64,000 nucleotides of DNA from JADKBO01 sp965230345 (GTDB taxonomy: Bacteria; Bacteroidota; Bacteroidia; Chitinophagales; Saprospiraceae), in NCBI GenBank assembly GCA_965230345.1, contig CBDDKR010000002.1, positions 2,728,001 to 2,792,000 on the forward strand. Reading direction: 5' to 3'. A program made the position numbers and the translations under genes. The notes under the pieces are model-generated. The model was not told the DNA's origin. It worked only from the letters and a program-made list of their open reading frames with translations, and made no database searches. Shown one piece after another: positions 45,399-53,465 of this stretch. Positions within the stretch are counted from its first letter, which is position 1; every line of letters begins with the position of its first letter.

Positions 45399-46525
45399 TT
45401 GGAAAGAGTTTTAGTATAGATTCTGTAGGTTTTATATTTTGTGCCATTAAGGTTTTCAGCTGCCTGCCTCATCATAACATTATTTTCTAATATCCATGAG
45501 GCTTCTGCAAAATCAATTTTCATTTCTATTCCAGCCTCAATAAACCGAGCAAAGAATACAGCTTCAATACCTTTTTTACGGAATTCCTCCTTAACGCCTA
45601 GTAAAACGATTCTTAATGACTTGGTTTTGTTTTTTCCCAACAACAGTTTAAATATCCCAGTTGGAAATAATCTTCCTTTTTTGTTGTTTATTAATATTTC
45701 ATTAATATTCGGCAGACCTACTGCAAAGGCAACCATTTCACCGTTTTCCTCGGCAATATATGTTGTTTTTTCATTGACAATCATTTTGAGTCCTTCAGCT
45801 AAAAAATCGAATTCTTTTTCAGTAGGTGGAACAAATCCCCAATTCTTTTCCCAAGCAGCATTATAAATCTTTCGAATATTAGCGGCTTCTTGGTCGAATT
45901 TTTTCATGTTGACATTTCGAATTGTAATGCCTTGTTTTTTCAACCTTTCTTGGATCATTCCGGTCAATCTAAGAGCTTTCTTATTGACATTTTCAGTATG
46001 CAATTTATAGGCATATAGATCCATGTCTTTTACATATCCTAATTGTTCTAACAAGTCAACATAGTAAGGCTTATTATATGTCATTTGCACTACGGGGGGA
46101 CGATCAAACCCTTCAACCAATATTCCCGCAGTATCGTTTGTTGTTAAATTAGTTGGACCTAATATGGCAGAGATGGACTGAGCTTTTAGAATTTCTTCAG
46201 CTTTTGACAATAGAGCCGAGGCTACATGGATGTCGTTGATTACATCGAAGAATCCAAAAAAACCAACGTTACTTCCATGGTATTCGTTGTACCTGTTGTT
46301 TACAGTAACCGCTATTCTGCCAACAATAGAATCTCCTTGATAAGCCAAGAATAGCTGAACTTTCGAGTGAAGAAAATAAGGGTTCTTTTTCTCACTTAAA
46401 TGTTCCTTAACTGCAATATGCAATTCCGGAACATAATTGGGGTCTCCTTTATATAAAGTGTGTGGAAAATCTATAAATTTCTTTAAATCCTTCTTAGAAG
46501 AGACTTCTAGAATGTTGATTTTCAT
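45395..46525 (-). CDS. GNAT-fold protein, candidate ceramide synthase (bCerS-like)
   Basis: A 376-aa protein, larger than common GNAT acetyltransferases. N-terminal SKKDLKKFIDFPHTLYKGDPNYVPEL and FLAYQGDSIVGRIAV, and the C-terminal KSLRIVLLGVKEEFRKKGIEAVFFARF with an acyl-CoA-type loop, fit the YghO/GNAT-like group. In Caulobacter the bacterial ceramide synthase belongs to a GNAT-like family encoded close to serine palmitoyltransferase. Here the neighbours are a palmitoyltransferase-like gene upstream and a reductase downstream, each with 4-base overlaps, which strongly supports the same pathway. Catalysis is inferred, not visible from residues. Confidence 0.78.
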   Translation of the reverse strand: MKINILEVSSKKDLKKFIDFPHTLYKGDPNYVPELHIAVKEHLSEKKNPYFLHSKVQLFLAYQGDSIVGRIAVTVNNRYNEYHGSNVGFFGFFDVINDIHVASALLSKAEEILKAQSISAILGPTNLTTNDTAGILVEGFDRPPVVQMTYNKPYYVDLLEQLGYVKDMDLYAYKLHTENVNKKALRLTGMIQERLKKQGITIRNVNMKKFDQEAANIRKIYNAAWEKNWGFVPPTEKEFDFLAEGLKMIVNEKTTYIAEENGEMVAFAVGLPNINEILINNKKGRLFPTGIFKLLLGKNKTKSLRIVLLGVKEEFRKKGIEAVFFARFIEAGIEMKIDFAEASWILENNVMMRQAAENLNGTKYKTYRIYTKTLSN

Positions 46526-47721
46526 ACCTTTTGTTTAATTGGCTCTAGTATTTTTAGTTTGATTGCAATTTTTTCAATTTTATCCACTGCTTCCAGAATT
46601 TGATCTTCTGTATGGGTAGCCATCAATGAAAATCGAATTAATGATGATGTACTTGCCACAGCTGGAGAAACTACAGGGTTTACAAAGACACCTTCTTCAA
46701 GTAACATTTTTGTAAGTTGAAAAGTCTTTGAATCATCTCTGATATAAATTGGAATAATTGGAGTTTCAGTATGGCCAGTGTCAAAGCCAGCTTGCTTTAA
46801 TTTGCTTAATGCCAATCTGGTATTACTCCAAAGTTTATCAAGTCTTTCAGGTTCTTGCTCCATTATATCTAAGGCCGCAATTACACTTGCAGCGTTGGCA
46901 GGAGCTATACTTGCGCTGAAGATTAAAGATCTTGCATTGTGCTTCAAATAATTAATAGTATTATTTGACCCTGCTATAAAACCACCGATTGAAGCAAGAG
47001 ATTTAGAAAATGTTCCCATGATCAAATCTACATTGTCTGTAAGACCATAGTGATCTGCTGTTCCTCTACCGTTTTTCCCCAATACACCTAGTCCATGGGC
47101 ATCATCGACCATTATATTGGCGTTATATTTTTTCGCAAGTTCAACGATCTGAGGAAGCTTGGCAATGTCTCCTTCCATCGAGAATACACCGTCAACTACG
47201 ATCAATTTAATTTTATCCTTTTCGGTTTTTGATAATGCTCTCTCAAGGTCTGCCATATCATTATGACGATACTTTAAAGTCTTGGCAAACGATAACCTCG
47301 CACCATCAATAATACAAGCATGATCTAAGTCATCTAATATAATGTAATCATGCCTACCCGGAATACTAGAAATTACTCCTAAGTTTACTTGAAATCCTGT
47401 ACTAAATACTAGGGCTCCTTCCTTCCCAACAAATTTTGCCAACTTTTCTTCAAGTTCTAAATGCAAATCCAATGTTCCATTTAAAAATCTTGAACCTGCA
47501 CACCCCGAACCGTATTTGTCGATAGCTCTTTTCGATGCTTCTTTTAGCTTAGGATGATTGGTCAATCCTAAGTAGCTATTAGATCCAAACATTAATACGT
47601 CTTTACCTTGTATTTTAACAACAGTATCTTGTTCTGATTCTATTGTTCTAAAATACGGATACAACCCCAAAGCTTCTATCTTTTGAGGTATATCATAGGC
47701 TTGCATCTTTTTCTGTAACAT
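46522..47721 (-). CDS. spt: Serine palmitoyltransferase-like alpha-oxoamine synthase
   Basis: A 399-aa PLP enzyme of the alpha-oxoamine synthase family (also includes BioF and KBL). Typical elements: SNSYLGLTNHPKL, GSGCAGSRFLNGT, the cofactor contacts VDDAHG (205-210) and the PLP-lysine Lys240 in GTFSKSLASIGGF. In Bacteroidota the homologue next to a GNAT-like gene and reductase is serine palmitoyltransferase, making 3-ketosphinganine from serine and acyl-CoA. BioF alone cannot be excluded from sequence, but no biotin gene is near and the operon favours SPT. A candidate promoter lies just upstream. Confidence 0.85.
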   Translation of the reverse strand: MLQKKMQAYDIPQKIEALGLYPYFRTIESEQDTVVKIQGKDVLMFGSNSYLGLTNHPKLKEASKRAIDKYGSGCAGSRFLNGTLDLHLELEEKLAKFVGKEGALVFSTGFQVNLGVISSIPGRHDYIILDDLDHACIIDGARLSFAKTLKYRHNDMADLERALSKTEKDKIKLIVVDGVFSMEGDIAKLPQIVELAKKYNANIMVDDAHGLGVLGKNGRGTADHYGLTDNVDLIMGTFSKSLASIGGFIAGSNNTINYLKHNARSLIFSASIAPANAASVIAALDIMEQEPERLDKLWSNTRLALSKLKQAGFDTGHTETPIIPIYIRDDSKTFQLTKMLLEEGVFVNPVVSPAVASTSSLIRFSLMATHTEDQILEAVDKIEKIAIKLKILEPIKQKV

Positions 47722-47746
47722 ATTTCGTTTTGTCTTACTTGTCAGG

Positions 47747-47779
47747 CAAAATTAAATTCTAGTGATTCCTTACTTACAA
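47747..47779 (-). promoter_or_regulatory. Promoter of the ceramide-type operon
   Basis: On the minus strand TTG (47779-47777), a 22-base spacer and TAATTTTG (47754-47747) fit the Bacteroidota promoter. The leader before the ATG at 47721 would be about 20 bases. A second -7-like TATATTTG lies at 47807-47800. Confidence 0.55.
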
Positions 47780-48006
47780 TTAAATAAGCTCCTAATTCGC
47801 AAATATAAAACCTTAAATCTTATTGTAACTAGAAATTTTTAATTAAAATAAACGTTACATTAAGTTAATATATCGAAGGATAAACATTCAACGTTCAAAT
47901 ATCGCATTTTGCCGCTTTTAATCTTTGAAAAATTATATGGAATGTGTAATTTATTAGATGAGTTGCTTAGAAAATTGTTGAAACTAATGTCTAATCTATC
48001 TTGTTT

Positions 48007-48537
48007 TTACTCGATTACAAGTTTTTCGTATACCTTATTCATGCCATCCAATGAATTTCCGTATAACTCGATAAACTTAACATCTGGGAAAATTCCATTC
48101 TCTTCGGCATATATGTAGGCGTGAGTGAAAAATGACTTTTGATCATTTATTTGAGTACAAACTCTATACGTTCCATCATTTTGTTTAGCTAAGAAAAATC
48201 GTTTTGGATAGGAAACAAATTCAAAGGAAATTAATTCGTTGGTAATGACATCAAATGAGTAACCGTAGGCAAGTTTTTTTTGCATGTAATTTAGGTCAAC
48301 AAAAACTCCGCCGCCACCATATTTTAACCAAAAAACCTTAATGGGTTCATTAAGATTTATTAAGCCATTTCTATCAAAATTTAACTGATATATAATAGTA
48401 TCAGTATTGTAATTTCGTTGAATGAAAAACAACATATCCTCGACATCCGGAATTGGATAATTCTCAGGTCTTGAATTGGGCTCAAATTCTTTATGAAGAA
48501 AAGGCTTTGCGTAAAAAGACTTAATTTTTTTCAACAT
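48007..48537 (-). CDS. DUF4833 family protein
   Basis: A 176-aa protein that resembles DUF4833: residues 35-65 include MLFFIQRNYNTDTIIYQLN and then PIKVFWLKYGGGG, a pattern I associate with this family. No signal peptide is present, but the family is sometimes near lipid genes in Bacteroidota (as I recall, near inositol-lipid genes in Bacteroides). Here it sits upstream of the ceramide-type operon on the same strand, separated by 285 bases. A -7 box at 48580-48573 gives it its own promoter. A role in lipid metabolism is inference from context. Confidence 0.7.
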   Translation of the reverse strand: MLKKIKSFYAKPFLHKEFEPNSRPENYPIPDVEDMLFFIQRNYNTDTIIYQLNFDRNGLINLNEPIKVFWLKYGGGGVFVDLNYMQKKLAYGYSFDVITNELISFEFVSYPKRFFLAKQNDGTYRVCTQINDQKSFFTHAYIYAEENGIFPDVKFIELYGNSLDGMNKVYEKLVIE

Positions 48538-48572
48538 ATCGCTATGAATATTTTCTTCAGCACGCTGTGTAA

Positions 48573-48580
48573 CAAAGTTA
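48573..48580 (-). promoter_or_regulatory. Candidate -7 box for the DUF4833 gene
   Basis: TAACTTTG on the minus strand matches TAnnTTTG, about 36 bases before the ATG at 48537. No -33 TTG is visible. Confidence 0.4.
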
Positions 48581-48833
48581 ACATAATTATGGAATAAATG
48601 TTGGGTTTAGTGAAGTACTCCATGAAATTTAATGATAAATTGTCTGGAATATTATGTTGAATATAAGAATTTTATCTCTTAAGTGTAGTTTTTATTTAAT
48701 GACTATGAATACCGTTTTAATCTTGATCAATGTAATCTTACGGAAGTAATAATTCAAATTTGTTTGATATTAAGAGTATTGGACTTAAAGAGCTTTACTC
48801 TTGAGAAAGTGAATTTAAATTTATGGGAAGTCA

Positions 48834-48841
48834 TATATTTG
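48834..48841 (+). promoter_or_regulatory. -7 box for mqnA
   Basis: TATATTTG matches TAnnTTTG, ending 16 bases before the ATG, so the leader would be about ten bases. No -33 TTG is at standard spacing. Confidence 0.45.
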
Positions 48842-48857
48842 CCTTGTAAATTTAAAG

Positions 48858-49616
48858 ATGACCAAGATAGCTTTAGTTTCCTACTTAAATACCATCCCAT
48901 TTTTACATGGATTAGAGGAGGTAGATGATGGGGATTGTGATTTTGAAATTATGAAGGAGGTTCCTTCTAAATGTGCAAGTGCATTTAGGGATGGACTCGT
49001 TGATGTAGCTCTTTTACCTGTTGGAGCTTTACCCAATATTGGACCTTATGACATTATAACGGATTATTGCATTGGATGTGATGGTGAAGTTCAAACGGTA
49101 GTGCTTTTTTCTCATCAAAAACTTAGTACAATTAAAAGGATATACTTGGATGAGGATAGCAGAACTTCGTATAATCTTATCAAAGTGATCTTAGGTGATT
49201 TCATGAAGCAAACTGTTGAATTCATAAATGGTATTCCAAAGGACCCAACCAATATTTCGGAAGATGAAGGTGTCTTGATGATAGGTGATAAAGTGTTCCC
49301 GTACTTAGCTGTATTTAATCATGCGATGGATCTTGGAAAGATGTGGAAGCTTTATACCAATTTGCCATTCGCTTTTGCAGTATGGGTAAAGAAACACTAT
49401 GTTGACGATGGTGTGGTTGGAGAGTTGAATAGAAGATTGAAAATGGGAGTGGATCATATAGATTTAGGACGATTTAAATCGACTAATCCTAAAATTGATT
49501 TGGATACTTATCTAAGTAAGTATATTTCATATTCATTTGATCAAGCTAAGCAAGAAGCTTTGATTAAGTATTTGGGTTTAGCAAAAAAATATATCAAGCA
49601 TGAGGCGACTTTATGA
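48858..49616 (+). CDS. mqnA: Chorismate dehydratase of the futalosine menaquinone pathway
   Basis: A 252-aa periplasmic-binding-protein-fold enzyme that converts chorismate to 3-enolpyruvyl-benzoate. The N-terminus SYLNTIPFLHGLEEV, the segment FRDGLVDVALLPVGAL, YDIITDYCIGCDGEVQTV and the segment IYLDEDSRTSYNLIKVIL are characteristic of MqnA. It implies menaquinone synthesis by the futalosine route; mqnB-D are not in the window. The DUF6495 gene overlaps its last 17 bases. Confidence 0.93.
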   Translation: MTKIALVSYLNTIPFLHGLEEVDDGDCDFEIMKEVPSKCASAFRDGLVDVALLPVGALPNIGPYDIITDYCIGCDGEVQTVVLFSHQKLSTIKRIYLDEDSRTSYNLIKVILGDFMKQTVEFINGIPKDPTNISEDEGVLMIGDKVFPYLAVFNHAMDLGKMWKLYTNLPFAFAVWVKKHYVDDGVVGELNRRLKMGVDHIDLGRFKSTNPKIDLDTYLSKYISYSFDQAKQEALIKYLGLAKKYIKHEATL

Positions 49617-50043
49617 TGAAGAGCTGGAAGAACTATCTGAAACATTTATTACCTATTTGATTACTCAAGGTGTAGATGCTGATTATTGGAAAGAGTTGAA
49701 AAGTTCTGATCCTGATAAAGCCAATAAGATTGTAGATGAATTTAGTCATCATTACTTCAATATAATGTTGTCAGGCATTCACTATTTGAAATTTGAGGAT
49801 GAGAAAGTTTTACATTGTATCCATTTTACGGAAACTCTTAAGCGTGAAATCATCTATTCTCGATCAGATGATAATATTGGATTCAAAGAGTCGAACTATA
49901 CAAATGATGTTCAGTTGGAAAAATTTAATACTTTGGAAAAAGGATATAAACCTGACGATGGAAGTACCTATAAAAGAATGGTGCTTTTATACGCTGAATC
50001 CAAGATGTCATTATTCAACATCGATTTAGGATATAATTACTAA
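49600..50043 (+). CDS. DUF6495 family protein
   Basis: A 147-aa soluble protein of the Bacteroidota-limited DUF6495 family: RRLYDEELEELSETFITYLITQGVDADYWKEL then KIVDEFSHHYFNIMLSGIHYLKF. Function is unknown. The start overlaps mqnA by 17 bases in another frame, and its stop overlaps the convergent recN stop by 4 bases. Overlap with mqnA suggests cotranslation but not function. Confidence 0.82.
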   Translation: MRRLYDEELEELSETFITYLITQGVDADYWKELKSSDPDKANKIVDEFSHHYFNIMLSGIHYLKFEDEKVLHCIHFTETLKREIIYSRSDDNIGFKESNYTNDVQLEKFNTLEKGYKPDDGSTYKRMVLLYAESKMSLFNIDLGYNY

Positions 50044-51695
50044 GATGTTATAAGAGCTTCTGCAGCATGAATTGCACTTTGAGGTGGAGGATCACCACTA
50101 ATCATTTTAGCAATTTCTAGCACTCTGTCTTTGGGGTTTAATTCCTTTATTTTTGAAATTGTTCTTTCATCAGTATCTTCTTTAAAAACGAATAAGTGCT
50201 GGTTAGCCTTTGCCGCAATTTGAGCTGCATGAGTAATGCATACAACTTGTTGATTTTTACTGATTTCTTGAAGTATAAGTCCCATTTTATTGGCAATTTC
50301 TCCTGATACACCGCTGTCTATTTCATCAAATACCATAGTAGGAATAGTAGACTTATTCGCAATTATTGACTTTAAACACAATGCTAAGCGAGAGGTTTCT
50401 CCTCCTGATGCAACTCCTTTTAATGGAGATAGGTTTCCTCCTTTATTAGCATTAAATAAGAATTGAATAGCGTACAGTCCATATTTATTTGGATATTCTA
50501 ATGCAAGAGCTTCAAGGTCTATTCTAGCATTCTCCATGCCTAATTGACCAAGTAGGTTTTGGATTCTAGATTGAAGTGCTGGAAACGATTGAACTCTATG
50601 GTTATGGAGAATTTGTCCTTTTTTATCTACATTCAATGAAGCAATTTTAATGGCATTTTTTGTAGCAGAAATTTCAGATTGAACAGAATTAAAATTTTCA
50701 ACTTTCGAAGCGATTGAATTTCGTAATTCGATCAATTGACTTAAGTCTTGTGCACCATGCTTATTTTGGATTTTATACAATTTGCCAAGAATGTCTTCTA
50801 GTTCATAAACTCTTTGATCATCGCCGTGAATGCTATCATTTAATCGGTTGGATTCATGGGCAATATCTTTTAATTCTTCGCTGACGCTTGAGATACGACT
50901 TGATATATCAGCAAATTCAGCGTTTATTTCTGAAAAAGGAATTAACTCAGCATTGATTTCGCTAATAAAGTTGATGATGGGTTGATCTCCTTCAACTAGA
51001 ATGTGTTGAATTTTATGAAGAATATTTTTAGATCCTTCAGCATTTTGTAGTAATGTTAATTCCTCTTCTAATTTTTTTTGTTCGAGATTGTCCAAATCTA
51101 TTTCTTCGAGTTCCTTTAATTGAAATTCGAGGTAGTCTTTTTCTTGTAAAGCCTGTTGTTCAAGAGATTCAAGTGTCTTTAACTTTTTACGTAATTTTTG
51201 AAGTTCGTTAAATGAGGAGGTGTAGTTTTCTCTTAAGGCTTTGCTGTCAGCATGTATATCGAGTATTTTTAATTGAAAATCTGGATTCTGAATCTCTTGA
51301 CTGTCAAATTGTTGGTGAATGTTTATTAGGTTTTGACACAATTCTTGTAAGATGTTGAGGGTACATGGAGTGTCATTGATAAATGCTCTCGATTTGCCAG
51401 AAGGAGTTAATTCTCTTCGAATGATTAGCTCGTTTTGAAAATCCAGATCATTCTGATCAAAAAAATCGTTTAATTGATAATTACCTATATTAAAAGTTGC
51501 CTCTACAATACACTTTTTTTCTTTATCAAAAAGCGCCTTTTTATCGGCTCGATTGCCCATAATTAATCCTAGAGCACCCAATAGGATGGATTTTCCAGCT
51601 CCAGTTTCTCCAGTAATTATACTTAAGTCTTTACTGAAATCAATGGTAGTGCTCTCGATAAGAGCATAATTTTGTATTTCTATAGAGGTAATCAT
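50040..51695 (-). CDS. recN: DNA repair protein RecN
   Basis: A 551-aa SMC-like ATPase of double-strand-break repair. Walker A is ITGETGAGKS (27-36), followed by the long coiled coil (about 155-370), the signature and Walker B region SGGETSRLALCLKSI and MVFDEIDSGVSGEIA at the C-terminal half. The start ATG is 5 bases after a TAACTTTG -7 box, so the mRNA may be leaderless. Confidence 0.96.
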   Translation of the reverse strand: MITSIEIQNYALIESTTIDFSKDLSIITGETGAGKSILLGALGLIMGNRADKKALFDKEKKCIVEATFNIGNYQLNDFFDQNDLDFQNELIIRRELTPSGKSRAFINDTPCTLNILQELCQNLINIHQQFDSQEIQNPDFQLKILDIHADSKALRENYTSSFNELQKLRKKLKTLESLEQQALQEKDYLEFQLKELEEIDLDNLEQKKLEEELTLLQNAEGSKNILHKIQHILVEGDQPIINFISEINAELIPFSEINAEFADISSRISSVSEELKDIAHESNRLNDSIHGDDQRVYELEDILGKLYKIQNKHGAQDLSQLIELRNSIASKVENFNSVQSEISATKNAIKIASLNVDKKGQILHNHRVQSFPALQSRIQNLLGQLGMENARIDLEALALEYPNKYGLYAIQFLFNANKGGNLSPLKGVASGGETSRLALCLKSIIANKSTIPTMVFDEIDSGVSGEIANKMGLILQEISKNQQVVCITHAAQIAAKANQHLFVFKEDTDERTISKIKELNPKDRVLEIAKMISGDPPPQSAIHAAEALITS

Positions 51696-51700
51696 AACAG

Positions 51701-51708
51701 CAAAGTTA
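51701..51708 (-). promoter_or_regulatory. -7 box five bases before the recN start codon
   Basis: TAACTTTG on the minus strand matches TAnnTTTG; the recN ATG follows after CTGTT. Transcription would begin at or within the start codon. No TTG at -33 spacing is visible. Confidence 0.5.
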
Positions 51709-51767
51709 AAATTAGGATTATAGACTTAGCGATAAAGACGTGAAAATTATAGTAATAAATTTAGAAT

Positions 51768-52652
51768 TTATTGAATTTGAACAGTGGCAAAAAAACCATT
51801 TTCACCAATAACATAATACTGATCATTATAAAAAGCTATGTCTAAGAGATTGGTTTTATTGATCCGAAAATGTTCCCATTTATCTTGCTCAATATTATAT
51901 CGAATTATCTTGCCGTTATGACCAGTAATGTAGAGGAAGTCGTTAATAATTCGTGAACGAGTAGCAAATAAATTAGATATTTTCTTGATCTTTTTCCAGT
52001 TTGAATCCTTAGATTTTTTGTATACATTACCTTGTTGCCCAATAATAAATGCTGCCTTATCGTTTTTGCAAAAATCTATAAAAAAGTCTCCATTTAAATC
52101 TTCTTTTGTCCAATTGCTCTGTCCGGTCAATGAAGAAAGTACATGTCCATATCCGATAGCGTAAAATGCATTATTGAAGTGGTCAATATCTCTCAATTCG
52201 AACTCAAATAATTGTAAATGACCGTTATTTTCTTTGTCAAAAGTTTGTATATGGCCTAGTCTGAAAGATTTGCCACCGACAATTATTCTCATAGTGTCAG
52301 AAATGTAAGCGGCTCTATTGATTCTATTTTGTTGAGGTGCAGAAAAATTAGAGGAGTTTGATGAATGAAACAATAAGCCATTCATGCCAACTAAGTAATA
52401 TTGGTCATTTACTATATTTGATGCATTGAGTATTGCTAAATTGCTAAGGTTAACAATTTTTAAGGTGTCTATCGAATAATCAGCAATTATTCCACTTTCC
52501 CAAGCATATCCACCTACAATCGTTAATTTGTTTTCTAAGGGGATTAGTTTATAAAGATGATCCTCTGTGTCAATAGGTATAGTATTGAAATCTAATTCTT
52601 GCTTCGAGCATCCAAAGGCTAAGAGTATTAAGAAAAGAGTTATATGTCTAAT
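51768..52652 (-). CDS. Lipoprotein with Ycf48-like propeller repeats, non-AUG start
   Basis: About 294 aa if translation begins at ATT 52652; the ATG at 52385 is internal. The frame is open back to the TAG of the upstream gene (52661-52659). It encodes a lipoprotein signal, [ATT]RHITLFLILLAFGCSKQ, with lipobox AFGC; without it the protein would have no export signal. The only possible starts are ATT 52652 or ATC 52658. The mature part has repeated G-x-x-G blades (VGMNGLLFHS, IGQQGNVYKKS, TGHNGKIIRY and VIGENGFFATV), like the Ycf48/BNR-type propellers. Function is unknown. It follows the 160-aa gene by six or fewer bases. Confidence 0.7.
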   Translation of the reverse strand: MRHITLFLILLAFGCSKQELDFNTIPIDTEDHLYKLIPLENKLTIVGGYAWESGIIADYSIDTLKIVNLSNLAILNASNIVNDQYYLVGMNGLLFHSSNSSNFSAPQQNRINRAAYISDTMRIIVGGKSFRLGHIQTFDKENNGHLQLFEFELRDIDHFNNAFYAIGYGHVLSSLTGQSNWTKEDLNGDFFIDFCKNDKAAFIIGQQGNVYKKSKDSNWKKIKKISNLFATRSRIINDFLYITGHNGKIIRYNIEQDKWEHFRINKTNLLDIAFYNDQYYVIGENGFFATVQIQ

Positions 52653-52658
52653 GAAGAT

Positions 52659-53141
52659 CTAGTTTTGGTCAGCTAGATCAAAATTAGAAATTATTGGAAA
52701 ACTCGCACTACCATAATGGGCATAACTTTGGTCAAATGCTATTTGCGTCGGTGCTTCTTGGATGAATAAGGTAAATAATGACTTAAGTTGGTGGTAGTCT
52801 AATTTTTTGGAATTGTGTTTTGGATGAAATACAATGTTTTCGATGTTCCCATCTTTGTTCCAGAATACATTGATCCATAGTTTAGTGCCTCTAATATCCA
52901 TATGTTTTTCGAAACAGAAAGTCTCTAATTCCTTCATAAGCTTAGTCCAATTCTCGTAACTGGCACTCATGGAGTTGTCCGATGCTTCAAGAAGACTTGA
53001 TCGATGATTACTTGTGAGTTGGTGATAGTAAGACTCGTGGTCACCAATGAAAAAAGCAGATTTTTCGTATGACTCTCCTTGAGCAATAACACATAATTGT
53101 GTTACCAATAGAGCAAAAATGGTTACTATAGGTCGTTTCAT
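52659..53141 (-). CDS. Exported protein of unknown function
   Basis: A 160-aa protein with a clean signal peptide (1-20, ending CVIAQ) and a mature domain of about 140 residues without recognised motif. The segment WINVFWNKDGNIENIVFHPKHNSKKLD suggests a compact alpha/beta fold with 'TonB-like' phrasing, but I do not assign it. The lipoprotein gene starts immediately downstream in the same frame after the TAG, so the two are probably cotranscribed. Confidence 0.72.
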   Translation of the reverse strand: MKRPIVTIFALLVTQLCVIAQGESYEKSAFFIGDHESYYHQLTSNHRSSLLEASDNSMSASYENWTKLMKELETFCFEKHMDIRGTKLWINVFWNKDGNIENIVFHPKHNSKKLDYHQLKSLFTLFIQEAPTQIAFDQSYAHYGSASFPIISNFDLADQN

Positions 53142-53465
53142 TCCGAAGTTGTATTGAAGTAGGTTAACGTAAAGTTAATAATATTTCAATATTAATGTCA
53201 TTTTTTTTACATAAATAAAATTTGCTCCTTGGTGGAGTAGGGGGAATTAAGGTTAAGATTGTGTGGTGAGCAGTTCTATAAATTGTGTTATTGTCGAGTA
53301 TTGGGAAATTTATAGTCATCAGAGATCGAGGGCTCTGATTGAATAATCTAATTACTTATTTAACATGAATTGATTTTCTAAATGGAAGATTATCTTTGCA
53401 CTTTATATATACTAATATAGAAGGTTTGGGAGTGCATAAATTCCTTAATCTAAAAAATAGATTAA
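53142..53465. other. 324-base intergenic region before pheT
   Basis: It contains the pheT promoter at 53370-53398 and otherwise no recognised ORF, RNA or repeat. The upstream gene on the minus strand has no clear -7 box here. Confidence 0.4.
53370..53398 (+). promoter_or_regulatory. Promoter of pheT
   Basis: TTG (53370-53372), 18 bases, then TATCTTTG (53391-53398) make a full Bacteroidota promoter. The leader would be about 60 bases before the ATG at 53466. Confidence 0.65.

Larger units (their letters stand above)
48538..48857. other. 320-base divergent intergenic region between DUF4833 gene and mqnA
   Basis: Two outward-facing -7 boxes are present: TAACTTTG at 48580-48573 on the minus strand and TATATTTG at 48834-48841 on the plus strand. 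No ORF or RNA gene was recognised between them. Confidence 0.4.

Noticed and set aside
51768..52385. Treating the propeller protein as a truncated gene or pseudogene
   Set aside because: The frame is open further upstream and encodes a lipoprotein signal, so a non-AUG start explains it better than gene decay.
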